A stretch of 26,259 nucleotides of DNA from a virus: the IMG/VR virus record IMGVR_UViG_3300010885_077209, positions 1-26,259 of that record; one strand, written 5' to 3'. Position 1 is the stretch's first letter. Each line of letters begins with the position of its first letter. The position numbers were made by a program, and so were the translations under genes. Below, in pieces: positions 17,101 to 24,700 of this stretch. The notes beneath the pieces were generated by a model, which saw only the letters and a program-made list of their open reading frames with translations, made no database searches and was not told the DNA's origin.

Positions 17101-17131
17101 AACCAATGGTGCTTTGAAAAAGATTTTATAA
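5180..17131 (+). CDS. Giant 3983-aa baseplate/tail protein in the gp7 position
   Basis: It lies between gp6 and gp8, the gp7 slot of T4. Residues ~30-300 resemble the C-terminal core of T4 gp7: a helical start (EFLKQYYISQEY, 33-44), LSSQFLQEFYKKL (159-171), YQTKGTDESFRILFNILYGE (201-220) and LVGQTI (257-262) with a following beta meander. The rest is a chain of beta-rich modules: four copies of a module with a G-x-I-x-x-E-x-I-x-Y core and, in most, a trailing RG; about six copies of an H-x-hydrophobic-x-x-G receptor-like module; many GxGY turns; V-G-I-G-T strings; a YHYH-type domain (~1223-1345); an INGILQQPG segment (~3533); and a conserved cyanophage C-terminus (FPTIQRRGYGLR). No signal peptide or membrane segment is seen. 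T4 gp7 is 1032 aa, so this is almost four times longer. It probably forms the wedge core plus peripheral decoration or receptor-contact arms. There is no internal stop or frameshift over 11.9 kb. Confidence 0.85.
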   Translation: MIQTGFESRIKVQQIIENQLPGFILDESPKTAEFLKQYYISQEYQGGPVDIAENLDQYLNLDNLIPEVIVGNIGLSTNITSTVGVITVTSTKGFPSTYGLLKIDDEIITYTGITTNTFTGCIRGFSGITSYHQDLNSEELVFSESKSASHVKNSKVINLSSQFLQEFYKKLKYTLTPGLEHVNFVSDLHVGNFIRESKTLYQTKGTDESFRILFNILYGETPKVIDLEKFLIKPSAAKYIRREVMVAERISGDPSLLVGQTIRKSTDENTTASVSEVEIIKRGVKNYYKLLIFIGYDDTFPTVTGTFNITGSTRVLEDVEPNANIITVDSTIGFGQTGTIYIGNNIATYTSKSINQFFGCTGIETTVKATSIVRSDETYYGYENGDFSKKVELRLTGVVSKFLPTLQLGTVDENEQIGVKYLGEIITNPTENASKEEIFANSWIYNTSSRYQIESFNSGSISQVVLSGTIDKSSLKVGDRINILERDSEILAVSNLTILEITNNQISISNNFTLNQNKDYDIRRIINSSSVTENSTSLEYNSLFADIQNVYIDNNYGYMYVASNSLPSYEIDKKTFSYIASSLSDQDIETGLYSTINFEEKVSFLTGFQIFYQPEISPISGLAKGIYYVEVLSNKSQIRLYTSKTFIGSENYIQFGELVPGNHLFILNSQSNNIISAQKILRKFPINTNIADGSSDLTDPGSVGMLINGVEATSYKSNEKIYYGPIERVDVLNGGKNYDVINPPILQISSGIASIQPIVRGSIERIFVDPQDFNIDTLVSIAVTGGNGRGASFEPFIEIQRREIEFDSRQTIYGGGVDIYSETITFLSPHYLSNGQPIYYSPRNNNPLGIGNFNASNVYQNKTLNDGGIYYTKVINNTTIQLYERISDYRIGINTVGFTESQTSGIHIFKTEPKKVLTDIKVINRGSGYENRKLRVNSSGISTINNTITFKNHGFNHGELIVYNCETTAISGLSSSKQYYILKIDDNKFRLSDAGIGGTSILDYQREKYVKFGTTGSGYQIFNYPPISVKVEYTTSGIGSTSIRGTIIANPSVKGEIVGAYLYNAGSNYGSTIINLHKKPTISIKNGKNAEVSPVIVNGRIIDTNLQYGGIEYYSTPDLKVIGSGSGCILRPVIQNNKLVDVIVVTSGSGYGENTRIIVESSGKNAIFDAKIRPLEINNNFFYATEDLLSNFRKTSNELLINSRNNLQYFISGYSQFIQNQFNDIGLNHSPIIGWAYDGNPIYGSYGYTDPNDKNSPIKRLSSGYTTNASNIENRPADFYLGFFADDYKFTSSGDLDASNGRFCITPEFPNGVYAYFATSESDIYGNIVGQFPYFIGNYYRSKFVSDNRKLDQSFDFNNSKLIRNTFPYKINDEYGGNDFIIESNEIINQKTNVESVTSGSVSNFNIVEPGNDYKIGDNLNFNAIEISEDNGGIIAQVSKLKGKDIVNLQTTLTSYYDAIFTWKNGNQVEVSILPYHSIENLDTVTISGFSTSLSDLNDSYQVGVTSYTSILISDMPAFSMPPYYMPTAGIVTDIYVSRIPDNISIGSSIGIGTETLSVINIFNDLSVLRAVRQQPTGSAHTSTTIVNFIPNSFTIEHKTNYFDSKLNKEFYFNPKQSVGIGTTAGAGTSLTYTVGNKDYQISVPTQSIFLPDHPFETNQEVIFKKLSSSDPLYVSNTQTSDLYTLPTSGNQQIVYIIKKSKDYIGIVTQVGLTTTTNGLFFQNNGTDDYRYSIKSTYSQVTGNVDKIKTLVSVSTSHNLSNGDTINLNLIPNLSVGIGTSTSISVKYDTSTERLLINPIGFSTSGINTSTNTITLRSHNLNTGNKILYSSNGSVAQGLSTGFYFVYKVDNDKIKLCETYIDSVTIPPTVVDIVGIGTTTQTISPINPKIDVIRNNNLIFNLSDTSLLGYNFKIYYDQDFADEFVSTGSASTFSISGFGTVGVSTNASLALNYSEGLPTKLYYSLEKSGYISTADKEVKNYSQINYVNSTYNENYIVSGLGTTTFNIVLTNIPEKLSYNQSECSTLEYSTNSLSSSGGIKNIRIISGGNGFKKLPVFAGSNSTNGNGAYIICESDSIGRINQTKILNEGFEYSSDKTLKPKADIPSIINLSSSSTISNISVLDSGKNYTYAPTLIVVNSDTGEKIDSGFLSPKLVGSGIASVDIVNEPKGLPSSIVTIKSINNTNGVGIQSMSTNSNSGVATCTLITPLSGFNIEPFAVGDKIFVEGVQQYSSNGNGFNSENCGYEFFTVIGYTNAGTYEPRRLTFSVAEFTTNSGIAKTIQNSYGFIVNYKNYPKFEVTQKLSTFIIGEYLSVLVSGKFVKIDLKITQYNNDSIKVQGNYDLSVNDLIRGVQSGSIATINSIIKNYGEFDVSYSCKQNLGWSDNIGNLDEDVQVISDNDYYQNLSYSLKSSQTWENIVTPVNNILHPTGLKNFADTEIISNTGFASTNTFEYTSILYDIFNENRVDTINNFDLSLDVDLSADGSSKFLKFKNKRLADYIECRTNRALIVDDISAEFSSSELDSGTYSNISNIITSKKYGRFLVQISDIKNTKFQFSEIITINDNNDIFTLEKGSIGNTNTRLADIYGYVDEVKNFYLKFVPEDVYNTDYNIKVLSNTFDNYLTGIGTYPVGFVNLVSSNSVVGVGSTVTIISAPISNLNSLFSNIHILNNNASYEMNYVELYVDHDGTNTNISEYYFDSQIQSSGNFIGSFAASISNNTIKLNYTNTSNNPVTLRSKNVGFGTTSIGGSTYRFQSIGQPDGSERTVNYISNYSKVSAASTIVSLNKNDFISLKSTIKVSIGNTSALHQVMMIHDGNDVYTTQYPFLSIGSTSGIGTFGGEYFGSYVNLKFYPDPTISGTFTVLTFNECFYKELDLINIPIKLTYKNITESVNSQRYISINSNYKNKLDFDLKYRGYPIFEKIFDPANTTTLDYSEGEFSIPDHFFSTGEELIYTPGSSFIGIAETSVSIGSTLNSSGIVTDRLPSKVFAIKITNDKFKLSTRKDYAQAGIYVTFTSVGSGNYHKLEMFKKNEKSIITINSMIQHPLNYSLVSHTINNGGQIGTASTIFVLSGISSISPGNILKIEDEYMKVSNVGLATTSSGPITFSGNVPLVQVVRGFAGTSNSTHNNGTAVKVYTGSFNIVGSKIYFTEAPRGKLIDDNDLDNLPNAKATFDARVFLRNDYSNNQIYDDISNTFTGIAQTYPLTSQGIATVGLSSIGGNGIVVINGMFQTPTTKNNSNNNYIIAENSVSGISSVVFSGITSSNGSIVISDYDINRNQLPRGGLIVSLGSTPGLGFAPLVGASVTATVSSGSIISVGIGTSGNFGSGYRNPVSIAVTDSSHTGTAATITATVGAGGTLSFNIIGGGTGYVNPKINISSPSYENLPVIGVSRLGIGTTTETGVGLLLNVEVGASSTVGVGSTLFQVTSFKITRPGYAFKRGDVLRPVGLVTAKGLSSPLSDFTLTVLDTFTDSFAAWKFGELDYIDSIKTLQNGTRLRYPLYYNEQLLSFEKDSKNSDSQAIDFDSLLIIFINGILQQPGVAYQFSGGTSFTFTTPPKQNDNVAIFFYRGSNLDSTSVDVNETVKEGDELQIFNNDTLLGITTTQNPRVISGIKTSDTIETNAYRLQGIDIINFKPTSWVKQKVDRFIDGSIISKSRDSLEPQIYPTAKIIRNFESTDTGVFVDDSEFFNYENEVSIDFDAFIVSGKSNPVSAAVTAIVSAAGTIQSLSITNAGSGYEGPSVTVKIASPLTIGISTSLPMGVGIGIGTTATATIAVSAQGTLTTPITITNPGLGYSIGMEPQVITPLPNPIYENITNITNIQGFSGNIVGIGTTVGIGTNLAIKFTLDPTLSPFTGLQVGYPIYIFNSKVGNGVTSIINTNSSIVGVGTTFLDNIYYINAFSSLTGIITCNVISTTSVVGIATTGSRVAQFSWGRIFGFTRSSSPISIAVSSYTVDAGLSTFPTIQRRGYGLRTNGALKKIL
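5410..5605 (+). repeat. RG module copy 1 (giant protein, ~78-142)
   Basis: Protein-level repeat: a strand ending in ST-x-x-F, then YGLLKIDDEIITYTG, then CIRGFSG. It is inserted inside the gp7-like core. Confidence 0.6.
6150..6300 (+). repeat. RG module copy 2 (giant protein, ~324-374)
   Basis: Divergent copy: NIITVDSTIGF, TGTIYIGNNIATYTS, then FFGCTGI in place of the RG element. Confidence 0.5.
8846..9214 (+). other. YHYH-type domain inside the giant protein
   Basis: Residues ~1223-1345 carry the YHYH-family plan: HSPIIGWAYDGNPIYGSYGY (from 1229), a SGY strand, R-x-x-D-F-Y, a hallmark GDLDASNGRF (1294-1303), TPEFPNGVYAYFAT (ending 1319) and FPYFIGNYY (1332-1340). At the position of the name-giving YHYH, this copy reads YAYF (1314-1317), so both histidines are missing. 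The domain's function is not established. Confidence 0.75.
9790..9950 (+). repeat. RG module copy 3 (giant protein, ~1537-1591)
   Basis: Copy with IGSSIGIGTETLSVINIF, then SVLRAVRQQPTGSAHTSTTI: the R-x-x-R element and the gtaHs tail are kept. Confidence 0.5.
14370..14610 (+). repeat. RG module copy 4 (giant protein, ~3064-3144)
   Basis: Well-kept copy: TIFVLSGISSISPG, NILKIEDEYMKVSNVG, then VVRGFAGTSNSTHNNGTAV. Confidence 0.6.
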
Positions 17132-17136
17132 CCCTT

Positions 17137-17144
17137 TATAAATA
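17137..17144 (+). promoter_or_regulatory. Perfect T4-type late promoter before gp8
   Basis: TATAAATA, an exact match to the T4 late consensus, lies in the only real gap of the structural block (17132-17163), 19 nt before the gp8 ATG. It gives gp8 and the DUF4815 gene their own late transcript in addition to readthrough. Confidence 0.75.
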
Positions 17145-17163
17145 GATAAAAAACTATATTAAA

Positions 17164-18726
17164 ATGTCGGCACTTGTAACAGATCAATTTAGAATATTAA
17201 ATACTAAGAATTTTATAGATTCTGTTCAGAATTCTTCGAATTCATATTATGTTTTTGTTGGGCTGTCAAATCCAACAGCTATGGTTGGTTTTGGTCGTTC
17301 TTCAACATGGAATACAACTCCACCCAATCCAACTGACAATTTGGATTATTTAAATCATTATGAATCAACTCTTCTTTTTGGAAAAAAAATTACAAGTGCA
17401 AATATTAGAAGAGCAGTTAGGAGGATTAATTGGTCTAGAGGAACAAGATATGAAATGTATAGGCAAGACTATAGTGCCATTACTCCATCACCAATAACTG
17501 GATCGATGAGATTATATGATGCAAATTATTATGTTGTAAATAGTGAATATAAAGTTTATATATGTATTGATAACGGATCATCTGGAATTAATACAACAGG
17601 AAATGCATCGCAAGATGAACCTGCATTTATTGATTTAGAACCATCTAAAGCTGGTGAAAGTGGTGATGGTTATTTGTGGAAGTATCTCTATACAATTTCA
17701 CCAAATGATATTATCAAGTTTGATTCTATTGAATATATTACAGTTCCAAATAATTGGGAATCTTCTACAGATTCCCAAATCAGTGCTATAAGGCAAAATG
17801 GAGATTCCACATTAAATGACAATCAAATAAAAAAAGTTTATATTGCAAATACTGGGGAAGGATATGGGATTGTAGATGGACAATCTTGTAATATTGTTGG
17901 TGATGGGACTGGTGCAAAAGTTGTAGTTAATGTAGATAGCTCTGGAAGAATTACTGATACTACAGTAACATCTGGAGGAAAAAATTATACTTATGCTCTT
18001 GTAGATTTAGGAACAAATCTAAGTCCAACAACATATTCAGAATTAATCCCAATTATTCCACCATCAAAGGGACATGGATTTGACATTTATAACGAATTAG
18101 GAACAGATAAAGTTTTAATATATGCTAGATTTGACGATTCAACAAAAAATTTTCCAATAGATGCAAAATTTGCTCAAGTTGGAATTATAAAAAATCCAAC
18201 TAGATACGATTCTTCAGGAATTACTACCACAATATATACTGAAAATGAATTTTCTGGTTTATTTGCAATTAAATTAAGTGGTACTCCAACTGGTACAATT
18301 TCCGTTGGAGATAAAATTAAACAATCAGTTACTGATGGAATTGCGGTTGGATATGTTGCTTCATATGATAAAGATATAAATGTTATAAAATATTATCAAG
18401 ATAGATCACTGTATTTTAATTATGCTTCCAGTGATCATACTGATTATATTGGATTATCAACGACAGGAAAAGTTTTGCAATTTAATTCTACCAATCAAAT
18501 CAGTAAAGTTGGTGGAGAATTTATTGCAAACGTTGCTGCAGGTTTTAGTGGCAGTAAAGTTACTATTGGAAATAAAATTGTTAATCTAGGAGTTGAATTT
18601 ACAGATGGTCTTTCAAATCCCGAGATAAATAAAAAGTCGGGAGAAATAATATACATCGACAATAGACCTACTGTAACAAGGAATTCTAGACAAAAAGAAG
18701 ACGTTAAAATTATCCTGGAATTTTAA
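17164..18726 (+). CDS. 8: Baseplate wedge subunit gp8
   Basis: gp8 dimers bridge gp6-gp7 and gp10 in the T4 wedge. The N-terminal ~215 residues carry the gp8 pattern: QFRILNTKNFIDSV (8-21), GFGRSSTWNTTPPNPTD (40-56), RRAVRRINWSRGTRYEMYRQ (81-100, matching the RRDW-x-x-TRY segment of T4 gp8) and GDGYLWKYLYTISPNDIIK with EYITVPNNW. The extreme C-terminus SGEIIYIDNRPTVTR...KIILEF (492-520) matches the SGEMIYMENRP...ILFTF end of T4 gp8. At 520 aa it is much longer than T4 gp8 (334 aa). The extra length includes a GxGY-type insertion (about 226-283: NTGEGYG, GDGTGAKVVVNV, TSGGKNYTYA) like the modules in the giant protein. The ribosome site is weak; ATG 17164 follows a perfect late promoter. Confidence 0.93.
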   Translation: MSALVTDQFRILNTKNFIDSVQNSSNSYYVFVGLSNPTAMVGFGRSSTWNTTPPNPTDNLDYLNHYESTLLFGKKITSANIRRAVRRINWSRGTRYEMYRQDYSAITPSPITGSMRLYDANYYVVNSEYKVYICIDNGSSGINTTGNASQDEPAFIDLEPSKAGESGDGYLWKYLYTISPNDIIKFDSIEYITVPNNWESSTDSQISAIRQNGDSTLNDNQIKKVYIANTGEGYGIVDGQSCNIVGDGTGAKVVVNVDSSGRITDTTVTSGGKNYTYALVDLGTNLSPTTYSELIPIIPPSKGHGFDIYNELGTDKVLIYARFDDSTKNFPIDAKFAQVGIIKNPTRYDSSGITTTIYTENEFSGLFAIKLSGTPTGTISVGDKIKQSVTDGIAVGYVASYDKDINVIKYYQDRSLYFNYASSDHTDYIGLSTTGKVLQFNSTNQISKVGGEFIANVAAGFSGSKVTIGNKIVNLGVEFTDGLSNPEINKKSGEIIYIDNRPTVTRNSRQKEDVKIILEF

Positions 18727-18729
18727 GAA

Positions 18730-21700
18730 ATGGCTCAAAAAACAAATCTCAATGTAAGTCCTTATTATGATGACTTTAATGAACCCACTATAGGGGCTAG
18801 AGATAAAAACTATCATAAGATTCTTTTTAATCCAGGGAGACCTGTGCAGGCAAGAGAATTAAATACCTTACAATCAATTTTACAAAATCAAGTAGAATCA
18901 TTTGGAAGTCATCTTTTTAAAGAAGGTTCTTTAGTAATTCCTGGAAATATTGCTCTTGATATTGAATTCTATTCAGTAAAATTAAATCCAACAACATTTG
19001 GTGTTGATATTACCTCGTATATTGAAAATTTTGTTGGTCAAAAAATTACCGGACAATCTTCAGGAACTACAGCAATTATTCAGAAAGTTGTTTTACCAAA
19101 TTCTGAAATTGAATATGTAACTCTATATGTAAAATATCTAGATTCTGATAATAATTTTATCTTTAATCCATTTAAAGATGATGAAGGTTTAGTTGCCAAC
19201 GAAAATATTACTTATGGCAACACAACTATTGCTGCGGGAACAACTTTTGCATCCACAATTTCCAATAATTCAACATCTACAGGATCTTCAGCATCTATTG
19301 CTGATGGAATATATTTTATTAGGGGAACTTTTGTAAAAGTACATAAACAAAATATAATTCTAGATTATTATACAAATAAACCATCTTATAGAGTTGGTTT
19401 AAAAATAAACGAAAATATTATCAATTCAAAAGATGATGCTACACTATATGATAATGCAAAGGGTTTTACAAATTATGCTGCTCCTGGGGCAGATAGATTT
19501 CAGATTGAATTAATATTAACCAAAAAACCCATAACAGAAATTGATAACGATACAGATTTTGTTGAGATATTGAGAGTTAAAGATGGTGCAATTAAAAAGA
19601 TTGACGTAAAATCAAATTATAATGTTATTAAAGATTACCTAGCTCAAAGAACTTATGATGAATCTGGAGATTATTCGGTAATTCCATTTCAAATATCAGT
19701 AAATAATTCCCTAAATGATAGAATTGGAAATGATGGATTATTTTTTGATAACGAAAAAACCGATCAAGGAAATATTCCCTCTAATGATTTGATGGGAATT
19801 AAATTATCTCCCGGTAAAGCATATGTTAGGGGATATGATATTGAAAAGACTGGTGTTGAAATTTTAGATGTAGAAAAACCAAGAACAACTGAGACGGTAA
19901 GTAATATCAATATTCCTTTTGAAATGGGGAATTTACTTAGAGTTAATAATGTTTCTGGATCTGTAAAACAAAAATTATCCGTTGGATTATATAATAGAAG
20001 AAAAGACTCAGATTCAACTCCAAATGGAACAAAAATTGGAGATGCTAGGGTATATACAATCAATTTAACTGATGCTGCATATGCTAATAATGCAACAAGT
20101 TGGGATTTGTATTTGTATGATGTACAAACGTATACTGAATTAACTCTAAATCAGTCATTATCATCATCAGAACTTCCAATATCATCTTTTATTAAAGGAA
20201 AGAGTAGTGGTGCCAGTGGATATGCAGTGGCAGCTGGGTCCGGAAGTTCTATAATCAATGTAATTCAAACTTCTGGAAATTTTTCTAGGGGAGAAACAAT
20301 CTTAATTAATGGGATAGAAATTTATCCGAGGTCTATTAAATCAATTAAAGTATATGGAATTGATGATATTAAATCAATTTACCAATCAACTGCCACCTCT
20401 GGATTTTCAAAAGCATTTTTGGCAGATACTCAATTGGATAGTGTCCTTGCAAAGGGATTTAGTACATTAGATTCAATTACTATTGAAACAAATGGGGCAG
20501 TAAGTGGATCTGGAAAAGCATTTACTGGGATTAAGACTGATACGATCATTAGATATCAAAGACCTGGACTTTCTGTAGAAACCTATAATAGGGTTGTTTC
20601 AATTAATCCCGATGGTTTTGGAATGGTCGTTGCTGGGCTGACAAGTTCGGTAACTGGTGTTTGTGATAAAGATTTACCATCATCTCAATTAGTAACAAAT
20701 TTTTCCTTAGGCGTTCCAAAAATTAAAAATAGCAGTAATGGATACCTATACGCAAAAATACCAAGTTCAAATGTAGCATCCACAAATTTAGCAAATTCAA
20801 ACATAGTATTTACTGCACAGTCAAATGCAACATTTACTCCATCTTCCAACACTTTAACAGTTAATACTAGCAATTTTGCTGTAGGAGTTAATACTTCTTT
20901 AGTTAATTTTGAATCATTTGATGAGGAAAGATATTCTATTTTTTACACTAATGGAACAATTGAGAGGTTAACTTCTGACAAATTTACTTTATCCGGAAAC
21001 CAAGTTACATTTTCAAACATTGCTAATAGTGAGATTTCATTAATTAATGCAACTTTTGTCAAAAGCAGTATTCAAAGCAAATCTAAATTGTACACTCGCA
21101 GTCAAACTATTTCTGTTAATCTATCAAAATATTCCCAATCTGGAACAGGAATTAATACATCAACTAATGATGGATTGGCATATAATCAATATTATGGATT
21201 GAGAGTTCAGGATGAAGAAATTTGTTTGAGATATCCAGATGTTGCAAAGGTTTTGGCAGTATATGAATCATTGGACACATCCACACCTTCATTGGATGTA
21301 CTAAATTTCAATATACTTTCTAATGTCGATTCTAATGCAATTATTGGTGAAAATATAATTGGAACCAGTAGTAAAGCAATTGCTAGGGTTGTGAGTAAGC
21401 CATCTTCAGGAAAGATAGGTATTGTTTATTTGAACGATAATAAATTTTTAGATGGAGAAAGTGTGAGATTCAACGAATCTAATGTTTCCACAGAAATTAA
21501 TTCAGTAACAAATGGAATATATAAAAATATAACAAATAAATTCATATTAGATAAAGGGCAAAACGAACAATATTATGATTATTCAAAAATTGTTAGAAAA
21601 AATGGTGAGCAAGAACCAACAAAACAATTATTAATTGTATTCGATTATTATCTTCTTCCTACCAGTGATACTGGGGATGTATTTACTGCCGATAGTTATG

Positions 21701-24700
21701 TTGAAGAGAGATTTACTAATGATATTCCAACTATTGGAATTGATAATATAAGAGCATCAGATACTTTAGATTTTAGACCAAGAGTTTCCATATTTACTGG
21801 ACAATCCTCTTCACCATTTACTTTTTCGTCTAGAAATTTTGGATCAGAACCAAAATTAATTCTTTCACCCAATGAAAGTTCTTTAATTGGATATGACTTC
21901 TATCTTGGTAGAATTGATAAATTATATCTTGATACCTTTGGTAAGTTCATTCTCTTAAAAGGAACTGCATCGACAAATCCAAAACCACCATCAAAACCAG
22001 ATCAAGTAATGGAGCTTGCTACCATTACCCTACCACCATACTTATATAATCCAAAAGATGCTTCTATATCTCTTGTGGACAATAGAAGATATACTATGAG
22101 AGATATTGGTAAAATTGAAAATAGACTTACGAATTTGGAAAGAGTAACATCTTTAACATTACTTGAAATTAATACACAAACACTTCAAGTTACAGATGCT
22201 CAGGGAATTAACAGATTCAAAACCGGTTTTTTTGTTGATGATTTCAAAAATTCAAATTTGATTAGTCCGAACTCTTCTGTCGATATTGACCCAGAACAGC
22301 AGTATCTAACTTCAAAGATTAGCAAAAATAGTCTTGGTTTAAAACCAGTACCTGCAGAAAATATAACAGATGAGAATATCGATTTAAGTACGAATTTTAA
22401 TTTATTTGACTCTAATGTTCAAAAAACAGGAGAAGTTATTACTTTAAAATATGATTCTGTTGGATGGATTGAACAACCACTTGCAACAAGAGTTGAAAAT
22501 GTAAATCCATTCCATGTGGTTGCATATAATGGAACAGTTAAATTAAATCCATCGAGTGATAGTTGGGTTAGAACAATTCAATTAGAAGATGTCAATAGTA
22601 ACATTAATGTTGCAGTATCAGAAAATATATCTTTAAATGGTGGATGGGGAGCATTTGTAGGTTCAACAACAACTAGTGAAATTACTAACGTAAATCAAGA
22701 AGATAATATTGTTGCAAGTGAATCAGAATTGTACATGAGATCTCGTAATACGGGATTTTTTGCAATAAATCTTAAACCACTCACCCAATATTACCAATTC
22801 CTAGATAGTAATAGTGGTGTAGACTTTATTCCCAAGTTAGTCGAAATTTCCCCAAATTCCAATTTAAATGACTATGGAGCATCTGGAGCATTTACTGTCG
22901 GTGAAACTGTAATTGGAACATTTAACGGTCAAAATTTAATTAAATTCAGAGTTGCTCAGGCAAATCATAAAGAAGGTGCGTACAATTCTCCAACAAGTAA
23001 GTACAATATTAATCCATATGTTAAAATTGAAAATCTAACAGATTTTTATAGTGCATCTTCTAAAACTTTAAATATTGACATTAATGGTCTTTGTGAAGAA
23101 GCTCAAGGATTATATTCAGGATATTTGATGATTGGTATGAAATTAATTGGACAACAAAGTGGAACTGTAGCATATGTGAAAGACTTACGTTTAATATCTG
23201 ATAACTATGGAGATTTGAACGGGGCATTTTTCTTAAAAGATCCAAATGGAAATCCACCACCTTCTGTAAAAATTACTACTGGTTCTAAAACTTTTAAATT
23301 AACTTCCAGTTCAACAAATGCTGCTCCATTACCAGGAAGTAAATCAATTTCATCAGGAGAAACAATTTATACTTCACAGGGAACATTTGTACAAAAACAA
23401 AAAACAATTACAACAACTACAACTACAACAACTATCAACACTTATGTTGATCCTCTTGCCCAAACATTTATTGTTGGTGGAAATGTTGAGAGTTTAAACG
23501 GAAATCTACCAAATGATGAGGCAAATGGAGCATATTTGAGCGAATTAGATCTTTTCTTTGCAAGTAAAGATTCTGGAAATTCACCCGTAACTGTAGAAAT
23601 TAGAACTGTTGAACTTGGAACTCCTACCAGAAAAATAGTTGGGACGCCTGCTACACTAAAACCCAATCAAATTAATATCTCAACTGATGGAACTGTTGCA
23701 ACGAGAGTAAAATTTGATTATCCAATTTATCTAGAACCAAATCAAGAATATGCTATTGTAATACAAGCAGGTCAAAGTGATCAATTTGAGCTTTGGATTG
23801 CTCAGATGGGAGAAAAAACCGTCAATACATCAACTTTACCCAATGCAGAAAGTGTTGTTTATACAAGACAGTTTGCAATGGGAAGTCTATTTAAATCCCA
23901 AAATGGGTCAATATGGACTGCAGATCAATATCAAGATCTTAAATTTAAACTTTATAAGTGCAATTTTACATCTACTTCCGGAAGTGCATTTTTCCAAAAT
24001 CCATCATTAGATGAAAGTAATGGATATGTTAAAAAATTACGTTCAAATTCACTGACATCTTTACCAAGAAAAATTGCCGTAGGAATTATAACTACTTCAA
24101 ATGCTGTCACAATTGGAGTTTTAAATACTGGTAGAAAAGTTACTGCAGAAACTCAAACTTATACTTATGGAAATATTTCTCAAACTGGGGGTCCATCTGC
24201 TTCAGTAGGTATTACTACCGGTGGATACAATTACACAACTACGAGTAATGTAGCAACTTATGCACTAAGTGGTAATGGTAAAAATTTAAGACTCGATATT
24301 ACAGCAAATGCAAGTGGTACAATTACCAACGTTTCAATAAATGGAAATAATAATGGAAATGGATATACTAAAGGCGATACCGTGGGAATTGTTACGTCTA
24401 ACGTTGTTCCAGTTGCTGGAAACGGTGCAATTATTACCATCACAAACGTTACCTCATTAGATACACTTTATCTAACCAATGTTCAAGGAGAATCATTTCC
24501 AACTGTAGGTCTTAACACACTTTCATATTATAATGATGCTGGAGCAAGAGTTTCATTGTCTGGAACAAGTATATTATCTTCAACTCCAATTGGTGGAGTT
24601 TACAATGGAAACTTTATGAAGGTCAATCATTTCAATCACGGAATGTATGATAATACGAATAAACTGATAATTAAAAACGCAAAATCTTCTATCCCCCCAA

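Noticed and set aside
18624-18631. GATAAATA as a late promoter for the DUF4815 gene
   Set aside because: It lies inside the gp8 coding end about 100 nt upstream; this 8-mer is expected by chance several times in such AT-rich DNA.
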